Part shown: in pieces, positions 16,434 to 24,984 of the stretch | Position numbering within the stretch: position 1 is the stretch's first letter | Layout of the letters: each line of letters starts with the position of its first letter | From: Cyanobacteria bacterium UBA3301 | GTDB lineage: Bacteria > Cyanobacteriota > Vampirovibrionia > Gastranaerophilales > Gastranaerophilaceae | DNA: 64,000 nt | Assembly (NCBI GenBank): GCA_002361485.1 | Contig: DESZ01000017.1 | Span: 2,073 to 66,072 of the forward strand | Reading direction: 5' to 3' | Translations under genes and position numbers: made by a program | The notes under the pieces: generated by a model | Seen by the model: the letters and a program-made list of their open reading frames with translations, nothing else | Databases searched by the model: none | What the model was told of the DNA's origin: nothing

Positions 16434-17072
16434 ATGAACTACTTAGAACTTATAAATAAATGTCTACTTGAATTGAATTACAAACAGATAAATACGATGT
16501 CAGAATTGATAAAAAACGACCATAAGAAGATTATGACCGTTTTAAATATAGTTAATAAAGAAATTTGTAATATTGAAAACTGGAATTTTTTACTTCGCAA
16601 AACAAAATTGGACATCCCCAAAAACACAGTAGAAGTTGCAAATCCGATACACGGAAGAATATTATATTTAATTGCGGATAAGAAAAAATATAAATATTCG
16701 GACAATATTGATTTATTTTTAACAGGTAGAGCAAATTCCGATACATATTCAATATGCAATGACAAATTATTGTTTACACCAAGCAATAAAACTCGAAGTG
16801 CAGATATAATTTACTATACCAAAATGTGTACTCAAGACAAAGACGGTAATGAAAAAGAAGATTTCTCTCAAGAAACAGATAAAACGGTTATTCCTATGCC
16901 TTTTGCAGAGCAGCTGCTGGTTTACGGAACTTGTTTGAGAGTGAAAGCCAACCCTTCTTATATCAGATTTAATTATTGGATGAGCATGTATAATACCGCA
17001 CTTGCAAATTTAAAATCCAAAACATGCATTGACTCAAATGAAGCACCGTCAATAAGGCTTTTGCGTGAATAA
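16434..17072 (+). CDS. Phage head-completion/tail accessory protein, P22 gp4-like candidate
   Basis: A 212-residue protein starting 'MNYLELINKCLLELNYKQI', with a helical N-terminus, 'EICNIENWNFLLRKTKLDIP', a beta-rich middle, and a helical C-terminal part ('MPFAEQLLVYGTCLRVKA'). This resembles the head-closure/tail accessory proteins of short-tailed phages. The ATG at 16434 has an AAAGGAG site. It is placed between the scaffold-like gene and the small terminase gene. Assignment is by general likeness plus context. Confidence 0.6.
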   Translation: MNYLELINKCLLELNYKQINTMSELIKNDHKKIMTVLNIVNKEICNIENWNFLLRKTKLDIPKNTVEVANPIHGRILYLIADKKKYKYSDNIDLFLTGRANSDTYSICNDKLLFTPSNKTRSADIIYYTKMCTQDKDGNEKEDFSQETDKTVIPMPFAEQLLVYGTCLRVKANPSYIRFNYWMSMYNTALANLKSKTCIDSNEAPSIRLLRE

Positions 17073-17200
17073 GACAAAAAAAACAGGAGTTGTTTTTAAA
17101 TTCCCCCCTGTTAAGATTTACACTAGCCGAAATATAAATAGCATGTTCATTATACTACCTAACTAGTAAAAATACAAATTATGATAAGAAATGTAACGAC

Positions 17201-17638
17201 ATGAAACAATTAACAACACAACAAAAACTCTTTGTATCAGAGTATATCAGAACTCTTAACGGTGAAACTTCAGCAAAAACTGCGGGTTATAAATCAAAAA
17301 ACCTTAAAACCCTTTCAGACCAGCTGTTAAGCAAAGATTTTATAATTAACGAAATAAAAAACCAACTAAAACACCAAATAGATACCCTCAATGTACAAAA
17401 AGGTTATGTAATTCAAAAATTGCTTCAAATTGCGGAATTTTCCCTGCAAGAAGAAGACATAACCGACAAAGAAGGTAATTATACGGGAAAGAAAAAATTG
17501 AGAGATTCTTCAGCCGGTCTGAAAGCTTTAGAGAGTTTATGCAAATATCTCGGTTTTTCTTCTCCCGAAGAGGAAGAACCGGAATATAAAGAAGCAAAAA
17601 TTATTACAATATCAAATTTAGATGACAAAAAAATTTAA
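17201..17638 (+). CDS. Terminase small subunit
   Basis: A 145-residue protein of the Terminase_2 type: N-terminal HTH ('LTTQQKLFVSEYIRTLNGETSAKTAGYKS', 4-32), a central oligomerisation helix and a C-terminal acidic tail. The small subunit binds the packaging site and recruits the large subunit. Here the two terminase genes are 6 kb apart, separated by portal and effector cassettes; in most phages they are neighbours. The 128-bp gap before it holds an AACAGG..CCTGTT hairpin and may contain a promoter. Confidence 0.82.
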   Translation: MKQLTTQQKLFVSEYIRTLNGETSAKTAGYKSKNLKTLSDQLLSKDFIINEIKNQLKHQIDTLNVQKGYVIQKLLQIAEFSLQEEDITDKEGNYTGKKKLRDSSAGLKALESLCKYLGFSSPEEEEPEYKEAKIITISNLDDKKI

Positions 17639-17652
17639 AGAAAGGTTCAAAA

Positions 17653-18006
17653 ATGAAAAATAAAGAAACAGAGCAAATTTTACTCAATGATGAAAAATAT
17701 GAAAAACTTCTCCACGAAAAAACAAAAGCCGAATTTTGTAAAATCATTGAAAACACTAGTTCTTCTCCCAAAACAATTACAGATTACAAATCCGTTCCGC
17801 GAAATATGCGTTTTGGTAAGACCACAATTTACTTGGTTATAAACAAAACCAGTAAGACCAAATCATATATTAATGGTATTCAGGCGGAAGGTTTTATTGA
17901 TTCAAATACGCAAAGAGAAAAGCTGCTTGACGGACAAGTCGATTATTTTGTAAATGGTGACAATTATATAAAATTTTACAAGTTTAAATCATGTGTAAAT
18001 TCATAA
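17653..18006 (+). CDS. Phage hypothetical protein
   Basis: A 117-residue basic protein that I do not recognise, with a GAAAGG site, starting 14 bp after the small terminase stop. The first 45 residues are helical and charged; the rest looks beta-rich ('TTIYLVINKTSKTKSYINGIQAEGFID'). Its 3' end overlaps the acetyltransferase-like gene by 16 bp. Confidence 0.5.
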   Translation: MKNKETEQILLNDEKYEKLLHEKTKAEFCKIIENTSSSPKTITDYKSVPRNMRFGKTTIYLVINKTSKTKSYINGIQAEGFIDSNTQREKLLDGQVDYFVNGDNYIKFYKFKSCVNS

Positions 18007-18506
18007 ATATTTTTTCTTCTTCAAACTCCAATCTTTTTATTTTGCGCTATATCTTTGAAGTCGAAAATTGTTATTCAAAATATAAAAAATACTTGCAAGA
18101 CGATTTCGCGCCAAACAATATCAATGATTTTATCAAATCTTTTTACCCGTATTTTTGGATTATCACAGACTATTATGGCAAATTTATGGGATTTGTCGGA
18201 TTAGATAATTTTGTAGGAGACGGGGTGGTTAATTTTAGTGCAGAATTAACGACATGTTTTGACCGTTGTGCTTGGGGTGATTTTACAAAATATAGTGCAA
18301 AAATTTTTTTAAAGAAATGTTTTGACGAATTTGGGTTATACAAAATTAAATCACAGATTTTTCCTGATAATTTCAGAATAAAGACATTATTGAAATATTC
18401 AGGATTTGAACACGAAGCCACGTTACCAAAAGAAACCATACGCGCAAGGAAACCGCAAGATATAGAAATATATTCACTATACAGGAAATACTACTACGGA
18501 GGATAA
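17991..18506 (+). CDS. GNAT-like acetyltransferase in the structural cluster
   Basis: A 171-residue protein. The C-terminal half fits the GNAT fold: 'DYYGKFMGFVGLDNFVGDGVVNFSAELTT' as the central strands, and 'DNFRIKTLLKYSGFEHEATLPKE', where an Asn-x-x-(S/T)..L...GF pattern closes the acetyl-CoA site. GNAT genes are often found next to portal genes in gut short-tailed phages; their target is unknown. It ends 3 bp before the portal gene. The N-terminal ~50 residues do not match the family. Confidence 0.6.
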   Translation: MCKFINIFSSSNSNLFILRYIFEVENCYSKYKKYLQDDFAPNNINDFIKSFYPYFWIITDYYGKFMGFVGLDNFVGDGVVNFSAELTTCFDRCAWGDFTKYSAKIFLKKCFDEFGLYKIKSQIFPDNFRIKTLLKYSGFEHEATLPKETIRARKPQDIEIYSLYRKYYYGG

Positions 18507-18509
18507 ATT

Positions 18510-20165
18510 ATGACACAAGATACATTAACAACAAAAGCTCATAATTATTACAATGAGCAAACTTTAATGAATAATATTATTGCAAAATATGATTACTATA
18601 ACGATACGCGCAGTACACAGCGCGCAGACAACAGAATGATTTCTTATGCCATTTACAACACAAATGTACCGGGTGTAAATGATTGGAATTGCAAAATTCA
18701 ACTGCCTGAAATCTATGAATTAGCGCAAACCTTAAAATCCCATTTGGTACAAAATTTATACTCACATCCTGAAGCTATGTTTGATGTTTCAGGCAGTTCG
18801 TTCGAATCTCAAAAATTTGCAAACAAACAAAAAGCAATGCTTGTAAATACTTTTGAACAAATGAAAATCGGCGACGAAATGGAAAAGATTATAGATTCTG
18901 TTGTCGAAACAGGCGAAGTTACACTTTTTGTCGGTTGGGAAACAAAAACAAAACAAATAAGACGTGCATTAACTTTAAAAGAACAACTTGAAAACGAAAC
19001 AGATGCTGCTTTTAAAGTTGAAGATAAAGTTATTTATGACAATGCAAAAATAAGATTTATAAATTACGAAGATTTTGTATTTGATTCAAACGGTGCGGAT
19101 AATTGGGATTCATGCCCGAAGATTTACCGTACGTATCAAACATTTGATGAGATTAAATCAAATCCGTCTAATAACAAATTAAATCAAGAAAAACTGGAAT
19201 TATTGAAAGGAGTGGTGGCAAATAAAAACAAGCAAAAGGATAATTACTCTATTCCCAAAATAGAAGTCCTTGAATATTGGGGAGATATTGAACTTCCGAC
19301 AGGCGAAATATTGAAAAATCAGCTTATTTCTGTTGCCGGCAGAAGTGCAATAATTCGCTTTGAAGACAATCCTTTTGTAATCAATCCGTTTATACATGCA
19401 AATATTATTGAAAATCCGACGACAGGCAGGGGGATTTCACCGTTAAGAGTAGCTTTAATATTAAACAACATATCTTCAACCATCTTGAATAAACAATTAG
19501 ATGCCCTTGCTCTGATGATGAATCCTCCTTATCTGGCGCCAAAAGGATGTTTCAAAGGTTCGCAGGATGTAAGTCCGGGGAAAGTTATCGAATACGATTC
19601 ATCATTAATGACATCTGTTCCGACTCCTTTAAGTTTTGATAAAGCAATGACGGGTTGGGATTTTTTGAGCTTTTTCAAAACTACAACAGAAAGCGCAACA
19701 GGAATATTCAAAAACATGGCAGGAAATATTCAATCACAAGAAAGAACCGCGACTGAAATAAACTATTCCGTAAACGGTCAGGAAGCGAGATTGAACATGA
19801 TTCTTGAATCAATTAACCGTAAAGTCATTGTTCCGATGGTGGAAAAAACCGCTGAATTGATTTCAAATTTCAAAATTGGCAGGGAAAATATTTTGGTTAA
19901 TGACAGAGGTAAAAAGATTTTTGTAGAAATTGATGACGAAATCAGAAATTCTGATTATGTATATCGTTATGGAGACAGAAAAGCGACTTTTGAGCGCAAA
20001 TCAAAGATTAAAGAATTATTTGATGTATTGCAATCGTTTTTACAGATTGGTGAAGTATCAGAACGTATCAATTGGCTTGAATGTTTCAAATTTGCATTGG
20101 AGCAATACGGTATTGAAAACTCAAATAATTTTTTAAAATCAGCAGAAGAACAACCCCAAAAATAA
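18510..20165 (+). CDS. Phage portal protein
   Basis: A 551-residue portal, the dodecameric ring through which DNA is packaged and ejected. Recognisable parts are the N-terminal helical region, 'VVETGEVTLFVGWETKTK', 'RFINYEDFVFDSN', 'NPFVINPFIHANIIENPTTGRGISPLR', the crown/clip region near 'LNKQLDALALMMNPP', and the long C-terminal helices after 'ATEINYSVNGQEARL'. It is intact and of the P22-like size class. Gene order after it is unusual: effector cassettes follow before the large terminase. Confidence 0.82.
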   Translation: MTQDTLTTKAHNYYNEQTLMNNIIAKYDYYNDTRSTQRADNRMISYAIYNTNVPGVNDWNCKIQLPEIYELAQTLKSHLVQNLYSHPEAMFDVSGSSFESQKFANKQKAMLVNTFEQMKIGDEMEKIIDSVVETGEVTLFVGWETKTKQIRRALTLKEQLENETDAAFKVEDKVIYDNAKIRFINYEDFVFDSNGADNWDSCPKIYRTYQTFDEIKSNPSNNKLNQEKLELLKGVVANKNKQKDNYSIPKIEVLEYWGDIELPTGEILKNQLISVAGRSAIIRFEDNPFVINPFIHANIIENPTTGRGISPLRVALILNNISSTILNKQLDALALMMNPPYLAPKGCFKGSQDVSPGKVIEYDSSLMTSVPTPLSFDKAMTGWDFLSFFKTTTESATGIFKNMAGNIQSQERTATEINYSVNGQEARLNMILESINRKVIVPMVEKTAELISNFKIGRENILVNDRGKKIFVEIDDEIRNSDYVYRYGDRKATFERKSKIKELFDVLQSFLQIGEVSERINWLECFKFALEQYGIENSNNFLKSAEEQPQK

Positions 20166-20195
20166 TACACCTCATATAAAACATACTCGCATTTT

Positions 20196-20316
20196 GCGCA
20201 GAATAAACCTATTCTGCGCTTTTTATTAAAATACAGACTAAAAGCCTGACCTGCATTAAGAGATAAAAACGTAATTCACAACAGATAAAACACAGGAGGA
20301 AATAGCTATGTAAAAA
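20196..20316 (+). repeat. 121-bp repeat, copy 1 (terminator, RBS and ATG-TAA)
   Basis: Nearly identical to 21690-21810. It starts with a perfect terminator (GCGCAGAATA / TATTCTGCGC, 20196-20219, then TTTTTATT). It ends with a strong AGGAGG site and an ATG at 20308 immediately followed by TAA. The repeat therefore reaches precisely to a start codon whose gene is absent. Confidence 0.85.
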
Positions 20317-20707
20317 TAAATCTATAAAACAAAAATGATATATATGTAAAAATTATGACTAGCCCGAAATAAAAAAGCAATTTATGTATTTTATTGAAAA
20401 TGTTTGGATATTTTTTAAAATTCATTATTTTAAAATTTATTTTTTTTCTTAGTATATATTCTACAAATGTCATAATAAAACAAAAACATATCATAAACAA
20501 AGAAATTATTACTGACATAAATACAATGCCGAAATCGAACATGTTTTCGATTGCTATGTCTGCTTGAGACAAATGTAGTGATGTTTTACTAATCTGCAAA
20601 TATATAAATAAAAATATTATTTGCAAATAAACATATAATATTAATACATTTGGAAACACAAAAAATCGTAACTTATCACTATTTATGAGTATATCTTTAA
20701 TTTTCAT
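20306..20707 (-). CDS. Four-helix membrane protein, candidate immunity protein
   Basis: About 133 residues from the ATG at 20707, with four predicted transmembrane helices in two pairs and a basic loop between ('YILRKKINFKIMNFKKYPNIFNK'). It is the only gene on the minus strand in this part of the cluster and is divergent from the DUF6973-like toxin candidate, with about 50 bp between starts. A second protein of the same size and topology stands in the same place beside the second toxin candidate (25807-26214). Immunity is inferred from this pairing; no sequence family is recognised. Confidence 0.55.
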   Translation of the reverse strand: MKIKDILINSDKLRFFVFPNVLILYVYLQIIFLFIYLQISKTSLHLSQADIAIENMFDFGIVFMSVIISLFMICFCFIMTFVEYILRKKINFKIMNFKKYPNIFNKIHKLLFYFGLVIIFTYISFLFYRFIFT

Positions 20708-20754
20708 ATGAGAAGTATAACACATAAATATACAAACCCAAAGAGGTAAAATTT

Positions 20755-21522
20755 ATGAATAAACAAAATAATAGCAATCAACTATCTACACAAGATAGAA
20801 TTAATTTTGCAAGAAAAATCTATAATGACGAAATTTTAAGAAAAACAATGGAATATCAAAAAAAATATGGATTTGAATTAAACCCAAGGCAAGGGCACGA
20901 ATTATGGAATGTTGAAGGAGATGCATTTAAACATGCTTTTATGGGGGCTGATATGGCGTTAAATCTTGGTCAAATCCCGAGTTTAGCAATTGGTATATAT
21001 CATGAAAATGAAACTCCTAATAATCCTCAAGGTGAATGGAATATGGACTCATGGAATAATAGTAAGGGAAGAGAAATTGCAAAAGAAATACAAAAAAAAT
21101 ATGGTAAAAACTTTATAAAGTTATCTAAAAAACAGCAGGATGATATTATTGCCGAAAAAATTATGCAAAAAATGAAAGATGGTCAGTTAATTACAAATCC
21201 TGGCGATAGCAGAAAATTTAACGGATTTTTTGAAAAAGTATTTAATAATACAGCGGATTTATCAGGAAAAACAACTGGTCAAGCAGCACCGATAAATCAG
21301 CAACAGTCAGATTTAGTTGGTTACACCAATCCATTAACTGGCAGTAATCATATATATACAAGAGAGGAAGTTGGTTCGATGTCATCAGATGAATTTTCAA
21401 AACACGAAAAAGAAATTGATGCACAATTAAAATCGTTTAACGGAACTATGCCCACGAATGGCGATTTAGCGCGAGAAGCAATAAAATTGCGCCTCGCATT
21501 AAACGGCAACGCCTCCAATTAG
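20755..21522 (+). CDS. DUF6973-like toxin candidate with scaffold-like C-terminal module
   Basis: A 255-residue protein. Residues 30-150 form the main domain with 'GHELWNVEGDAFKHAF' (D56, H60), 'YHENE' (H83, E84) and 'MDSWNNSKGREIA' (97-109). This His/Asp/Asn pattern resembles DUF6973 domains, often seen as C-terminal toxin domains of polymorphic toxins. Residues 187-255 start with 'GYTNPLTGSNHIYT' and continue with 'REEVGSMSSDEF', the module shared with the phage scaffold-like protein. It ends in 'LALNGNASN', encoded by a repeat insertion (21488-21662). A GAGG site precedes the ATG. Activity is inferred, not shown. Confidence 0.62.
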   Translation: MNKQNNSNQLSTQDRINFARKIYNDEILRKTMEYQKKYGFELNPRQGHELWNVEGDAFKHAFMGADMALNLGQIPSLAIGIYHENETPNNPQGEWNMDSWNNSKGREIAKEIQKKYGKNFIKLSKKQQDDIIAEKIMQKMKDGQLITNPGDSRKFNGFFEKVFNNTADLSGKTTGQAAPINQQQSDLVGYTNPLTGSNHIYTREEVGSMSSDEFSKHEKEIDAQLKSFNGTMPTNGDLAREAIKLRLALNGNASN

Positions 21523-21662
21523 TAAAAATATTCATTTTTACATAATTGTCGGTCTGGTACTACGCACCTGCCTCTGCTCGGCTTGGCGGTGGAGTTGTCT
21601 ATGTACACCCTTACACGCGTTCTGACGGAACGGAAGTAAGAGGTTATTACCGCTCGCGCTAA
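21488..21662 (+). repeat. 175-bp repeat, copy 1, splitting a C-terminal tail
   Basis: The same 175 bp recur at 23360-23534. The segment supplies a new C-terminus and stop (LALNGNASN-stop), a perfect GTAAAAAT-ATTC-ATTTTTAC hairpin, and about 80 bp more. It then continues into coding-like sequence for 'YTRSDGTEVRGYYRSR' that is no longer in frame with the gene. In the protein at 26260 that tail is directly attached, so these two copies look like interrupted versions. Confidence 0.8.
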
Positions 21663-21689
21663 ACCATTTTTTATATTACGAATTTTTAT

Positions 21690-21810
21690 GCGCAGGATAA
21701 ATCTATTCTGCGCTTTTTATTAAAATACATACTAAAAGCCTGACCTGCATTAAGAGATAAAAACGTAATTTACACCGGACAAAACACAGGAGGAAATAGC
21801 GATGTAAAAA
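21690..21810 (+). repeat. 121-bp repeat, copy 2
   Basis: Second copy of 20196-20316, including the terminator hairpin (21690-21713), AGGAGG and ATG-TAA at 21802-21807. It lies just upstream of the secreted-protein gene at 21848. Confidence 0.85.
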
Positions 21811-21847
21811 GTTTGAAAAATTGAATTTAATTTTGTAAAATAAGTGC

Positions 21848-22447
21848 ATGAAAAAAATATGGATTTTATTTTTTATATTTTTATTTATAACTTGTCCTGT
21901 TTTGGGTTGTCCTGTAACAAAAAACAAGCCGATTACACATCCTGACGGAACTATTGAATACGATTTTTCTAAACAATCTCAAACCAAAGCAAGTAAAATA
22001 TTATATAAATTTGTCTTGAAAGAATTAAATAAAACTCCAAAAGAAGCACAAGATTTTGCAAATATAACCCAAAAAACAGTAAGTGCTTTTGAAACCGATT
22101 TGAACGGTGACGGTAAAAAAGAAATTATTGGTGTTGTTTTTTCAACATATTATTGGGGAACAGCGGGATATTCTTTATTTATTCTTGAAGAAAAAGGCAA
22201 TACTTACCAGAATATTACTTATTGTTTAAATTTTGAACCATTAAATAAATTTTATGTGCTAAATAATAAAACGTATAGTTACAGAGATATAAGTTTTTCA
22301 GGTTCAAGTGCTTATAACTTTAAAAATTTTACTGCCAAATTTGATAAATCTAATTATAAAAATATTGAGCAAATTAAATTATTTGAAGAAAATTTAAAAA
22401 ATTTCTCAAGATATGATGTATCTGAAATAACAGGTATAAAAGAATAA
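21848..22447 (+). CDS. Secreted protein, candidate periplasmic immunity partner of the muramidase
   Basis: A 199-residue protein with a signal peptide ('MKKIWILFFIFLFITCPVLGC'), possibly a lipoprotein at Cys21. The body holds 'FETDLNGDGKKEIIGVVF', an EF-hand or FG-GAP-like acidic loop. It is a paralogue of 24985-25473, which has the same loop and 'GYSLFIL'. Each stands directly upstream of a muramidase gene or stump, so a wall-hydrolase inhibitor in the periplasm is plausible. Its C-terminus 'YDVSEITGIKE' copies 'YDVSNVTGIKD' of the muramidase, pointing to past recombination. There is no clear ribosome binding site. Confidence 0.55.
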   Translation: MKKIWILFFIFLFITCPVLGCPVTKNKPITHPDGTIEYDFSKQSQTKASKILYKFVLKELNKTPKEAQDFANITQKTVSAFETDLNGDGKKEIIGVVFSTYYWGTAGYSLFILEEKGNTYQNITYCLNFEPLNKFYVLNNKTYSYRDISFSGSSAYNFKNFTAKFDKSNYKNIEQIKLFEENLKNFSRYDVSEITGIKE

Positions 22448-22530
22448 TAGCCGTTTAAAAATATAAATAGTATAAGGGTATTTAAAATATTAAATACCTG
22501 AATTAGTGATAAAATCGAAAGGACAATTTT

Positions 22531-23394
22531 ATGACAAAAACATTGAATGATTTTTATAATGATTTAGGTGCTAAAGAATCAGGAGGCAATTATTCTTCTG
22601 TAAATAAATATGGTTATGTTGGTAAATATCAAATGGGTGAAGCTGCAATGATAGATGCTGGCTATTATAAAAAGCCTTCTGGGAAATACAATAATGATTG
22701 GTCTGGTCAATTTACAGGCAAAGATGGTATATATAGTGTTCAAGATTTTCTAAAAAACAAACAGGCACAAGAAAATGCACAAAAAGCATTCAAGCAGGCT
22801 CAATGGAATCAATTAAAAGCTATTGGAGCTGATAAATATATTGGTAAAGAAATTAATGGAGTCAAAATAACGCAATCGGGCTTATTAGCTGCAGCTCACC
22901 TAAAAGGTCCTGGGGCAGTAAAAGAATATTTACAAAGTGATGGCAAAAATATTCCAAAGGATGCTTTTGGTACAAGTGTTGAAAGTTATATGAAAAAATT
23001 TGAAGGATATGATGTCTCAAATGTTACAGGAATAAAAGATTCAAAAACTAATGATAATACCTCTAAAAGTGAATCAATTGAAAAAGAACCTTTAAATTAT
23101 AATCAGAATGTTCCGTTTGAATTAAGCATTCAATATAACGATTACCAACAAAACAACCTTCCTGATTTAAATGATTTAATGATTAATCCTATAAATCAAC
23201 AACCTGATAATCCTTGGGATATGATTCCAATGGCAATTCCTGAGAGTTTAAGGCAACCTTTAGGTATTCCAACTGATCAGGCTGCAAATCAATCACAGCA
23301 ATCAGGATTATTTGGTTATACAAATCCACTGACAGGTATTAACCACATATACACACTACTGCGCCTCGCATTAAACGGCAACGCCTCCAATTAG
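22531..23394 (+). CDS. Muramidase / lytic transglycosylase-like effector with altered C-terminal tag
   Basis: A 287-residue protein. Residues 8-165 look like a lysozyme-fold wall hydrolase of the type carried in phage virions: 'LGAKESGGNYSSVNKYGYVGKYQMGEAAMIDAG', with Glu16 as probable catalytic acid, and 'QSGLLAAAHLKGPGAVKEYL'. A Gln/Asn/Pro-rich linker follows. The end has 'LFGYTNPLTGINHIYT', then jumps straight to 'LLRLALNGNASN'; the TREEVGSMSSDEF part is missing. It starts with a GAAAGGA site, 83 bp after the secreted gene. No signal peptide is present, so export must use another route such as the particle or lysis. Confidence 0.7.
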   Translation: MTKTLNDFYNDLGAKESGGNYSSVNKYGYVGKYQMGEAAMIDAGYYKKPSGKYNNDWSGQFTGKDGIYSVQDFLKNKQAQENAQKAFKQAQWNQLKAIGADKYIGKEINGVKITQSGLLAAAHLKGPGAVKEYLQSDGKNIPKDAFGTSVESYMKKFEGYDVSNVTGIKDSKTNDNTSKSESIEKEPLNYNQNVPFELSIQYNDYQQNNLPDLNDLMINPINQQPDNPWDMIPMAIPESLRQPLGIPTDQAANQSQQSGLFGYTNPLTGINHIYTLLRLALNGNASN

Positions 23395-23534
23395 TAAAAA
23401 TATTCATTTTTACATAATTGTCGGTCTGGTACTACGTACCTGCCTCTGCTCGGCTTGGCGGCGGTGTCGTTTATGTAAATTCTTATACCCGTTTTGACGG
23501 AACGGAAGTAAGAGGTTATTACCGTTCGCGTTAA
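23360..23534 (+). repeat. 175-bp repeat, copy 2
   Basis: Second copy of 21488-21662. It encodes the last residues and stop of the muramidase, then an orphan, partly diverged copy of the 'DGTEVRGYYRSR' coding tail ending at 23534. Confidence 0.8.
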
Positions 23535-23559
23535 AAAAAACAATAAAATTTATATTTAA

Positions 23560-23586
23560 AACCCGTAACGATATGTGTTACGGGTT
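23560..23586 (+). terminator. Terminator upstream of the large terminase gene
   Basis: Perfect 10-bp arms AACCCGTAAC / GTTACGGGTT with a 7-nt loop, followed by ATTTTTTG. An identical hairpin with its flanks recurs at 27201-27227. Confidence 0.85.
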
Positions 23587-23609
23587 ATTTTTTGAACAAA
23601 GGAGGAATT

Positions 23610-24899
23610 ATGCAATACAAACTGTTAGATGCACAAAGAAAGTTTTTGGAAATTCCGCATGAATATACACTTGATGTTGCGGTATATCAAGGCGGATACG
23701 GTTCGGGAAAAACATTTGCAGGGTCTTTGTTAGGGATTTTGCTTGCCCTAAAATACCCCAAAATAAAGGGTTTAGTCGGAGCGCAAACCTATACGCTTGT
23801 GCGTGATACCACCCTGCAATCTTATTTTGAACATTTAGATAATATGAAATTCAAACAAGGAATTGATTATAAATGGTCATCAACAGAGCAAAAACTTATT
23901 TTTAAAAACGGTTCGGAAATTCTATTCAGGCATTTTGATGAACCGAATAAACTAAAATCTTTAAATTTAGGGTTTGTCGAAATCGAAGAAATGTCTGATA
24001 TTCCTTATGATACTTTCAAAATGTTGTTGGCACGTTTAAGACAAAAACCGTATCATAATTGGGGTAAGTTTGTTTACAGAATTTTTGGGCATACAAATCC
24101 CGAAATTCAACAGGGGTGGATATATAAAACTTTTTATGTAAATCCTCCCGTCAATTATCGTTTGATTTGTGCGCCTTCCACCCAAAATATTTATCTGCCA
24201 AAAGGGTTTTGTGATGAATTGAAACAATTGTATGACGAAAAATATTACAATATGTTTGTTTTAGGTCAGGTCGGGGATTATGCGGATAATCTTGTTGTGA
24301 AGGATTTTTCCGATAAAAATGTTCACAAAATAAGCTACCATGATGATTTTGATTTGCATATAAGTTGTGATTTTAACGTTGACCCGATGGCTTGGGTTTT
24401 GGCTCACAAAACAGATGATAAGGTTTTTTATTTTGATGAAATAGTAATGGAAAATACTACAACCGCGAAAGCTTGTGATGAATTTTATCGCAGATACCCG
24501 AAACATAAAGGCAAAATAATAATAAACGGAGATGCATCAGGTGATAATCGCAGTTGTACAAGCGAATATACAAATTATGTAATCATAAAACGCAAAATGC
24601 AGAGTTTTGGTTATGATGTTGAAATAAAAATAAAAGCGTTCAATCCGCCGATAAAAAACAGAGTGGCGGCTTTTAATGCGAAAGTAAAAAACGCGGCGGG
24701 CGAGATAGGGTTATATATTTCGCCAAAATGTGAAAAGCTTTTGTATAACATCTACAATTTGCGCTATATAGAAGGCACATCAAAGATAGATGTCCCGACC
24801 TACACCCAAATAAAACAATCAAAAGAGTTAAAGTTTTTATCTCATCCGTTTGATGCCGCAAGCTATCTTGTGGATTTCTATTGGCCGATAGTTTTGTGA
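23610..24899 (+). CDS. Terminase large subunit
   Basis: A 429-residue packaging motor. The ATPase has Walker A 'GGYGSGKT' (28-35) and a Walker B with Glu126/Glu127 ('FVEIEEMSD'). The nuclease has acidic residues at 'SCDFNVDP' (Asp254), 'INGDASGD' (Asp308) and 'HPFDAASYL' near the end. The ATG at 23610 has a perfect GGAGG site. It is complete and apparently functional. Unusually it lies last among the structural genes, behind effector cassettes, and its 5' flank including the first codons is duplicated near 27.2 kb. Confidence 0.92.
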   Translation: MQYKLLDAQRKFLEIPHEYTLDVAVYQGGYGSGKTFAGSLLGILLALKYPKIKGLVGAQTYTLVRDTTLQSYFEHLDNMKFKQGIDYKWSSTEQKLIFKNGSEILFRHFDEPNKLKSLNLGFVEIEEMSDIPYDTFKMLLARLRQKPYHNWGKFVYRIFGHTNPEIQQGWIYKTFYVNPPVNYRLICAPSTQNIYLPKGFCDELKQLYDEKYYNMFVLGQVGDYADNLVVKDFSDKNVHKISYHDDFDLHISCDFNVDPMAWVLAHKTDDKVFYFDEIVMENTTTAKACDEFYRRYPKHKGKIIINGDASGDNRSCTSEYTNYVIIKRKMQSFGYDVEIKIKAFNPPIKNRVAAFNAKVKNAAGEIGLYISPKCEKLLYNIYNLRYIEGTSKIDVPTYTQIKQSKELKFLSHPFDAASYLVDFYWPIVL

Positions 24900-24984
24900 A
24901 AAATATTATAAAATTGAAATATTATTAAGTATTATTTATTATATAAGTGTATAATAATAGTGATAATAAATATAGGAGTAATTT

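Noticed and set aside
21488..21662. Integron-like attC site for effector cassettes
   Set aside because: No R'/R'' core pair (GTTRRRY / RYYYAAC) with proper spacing is visible, and no integrase is present in the window.
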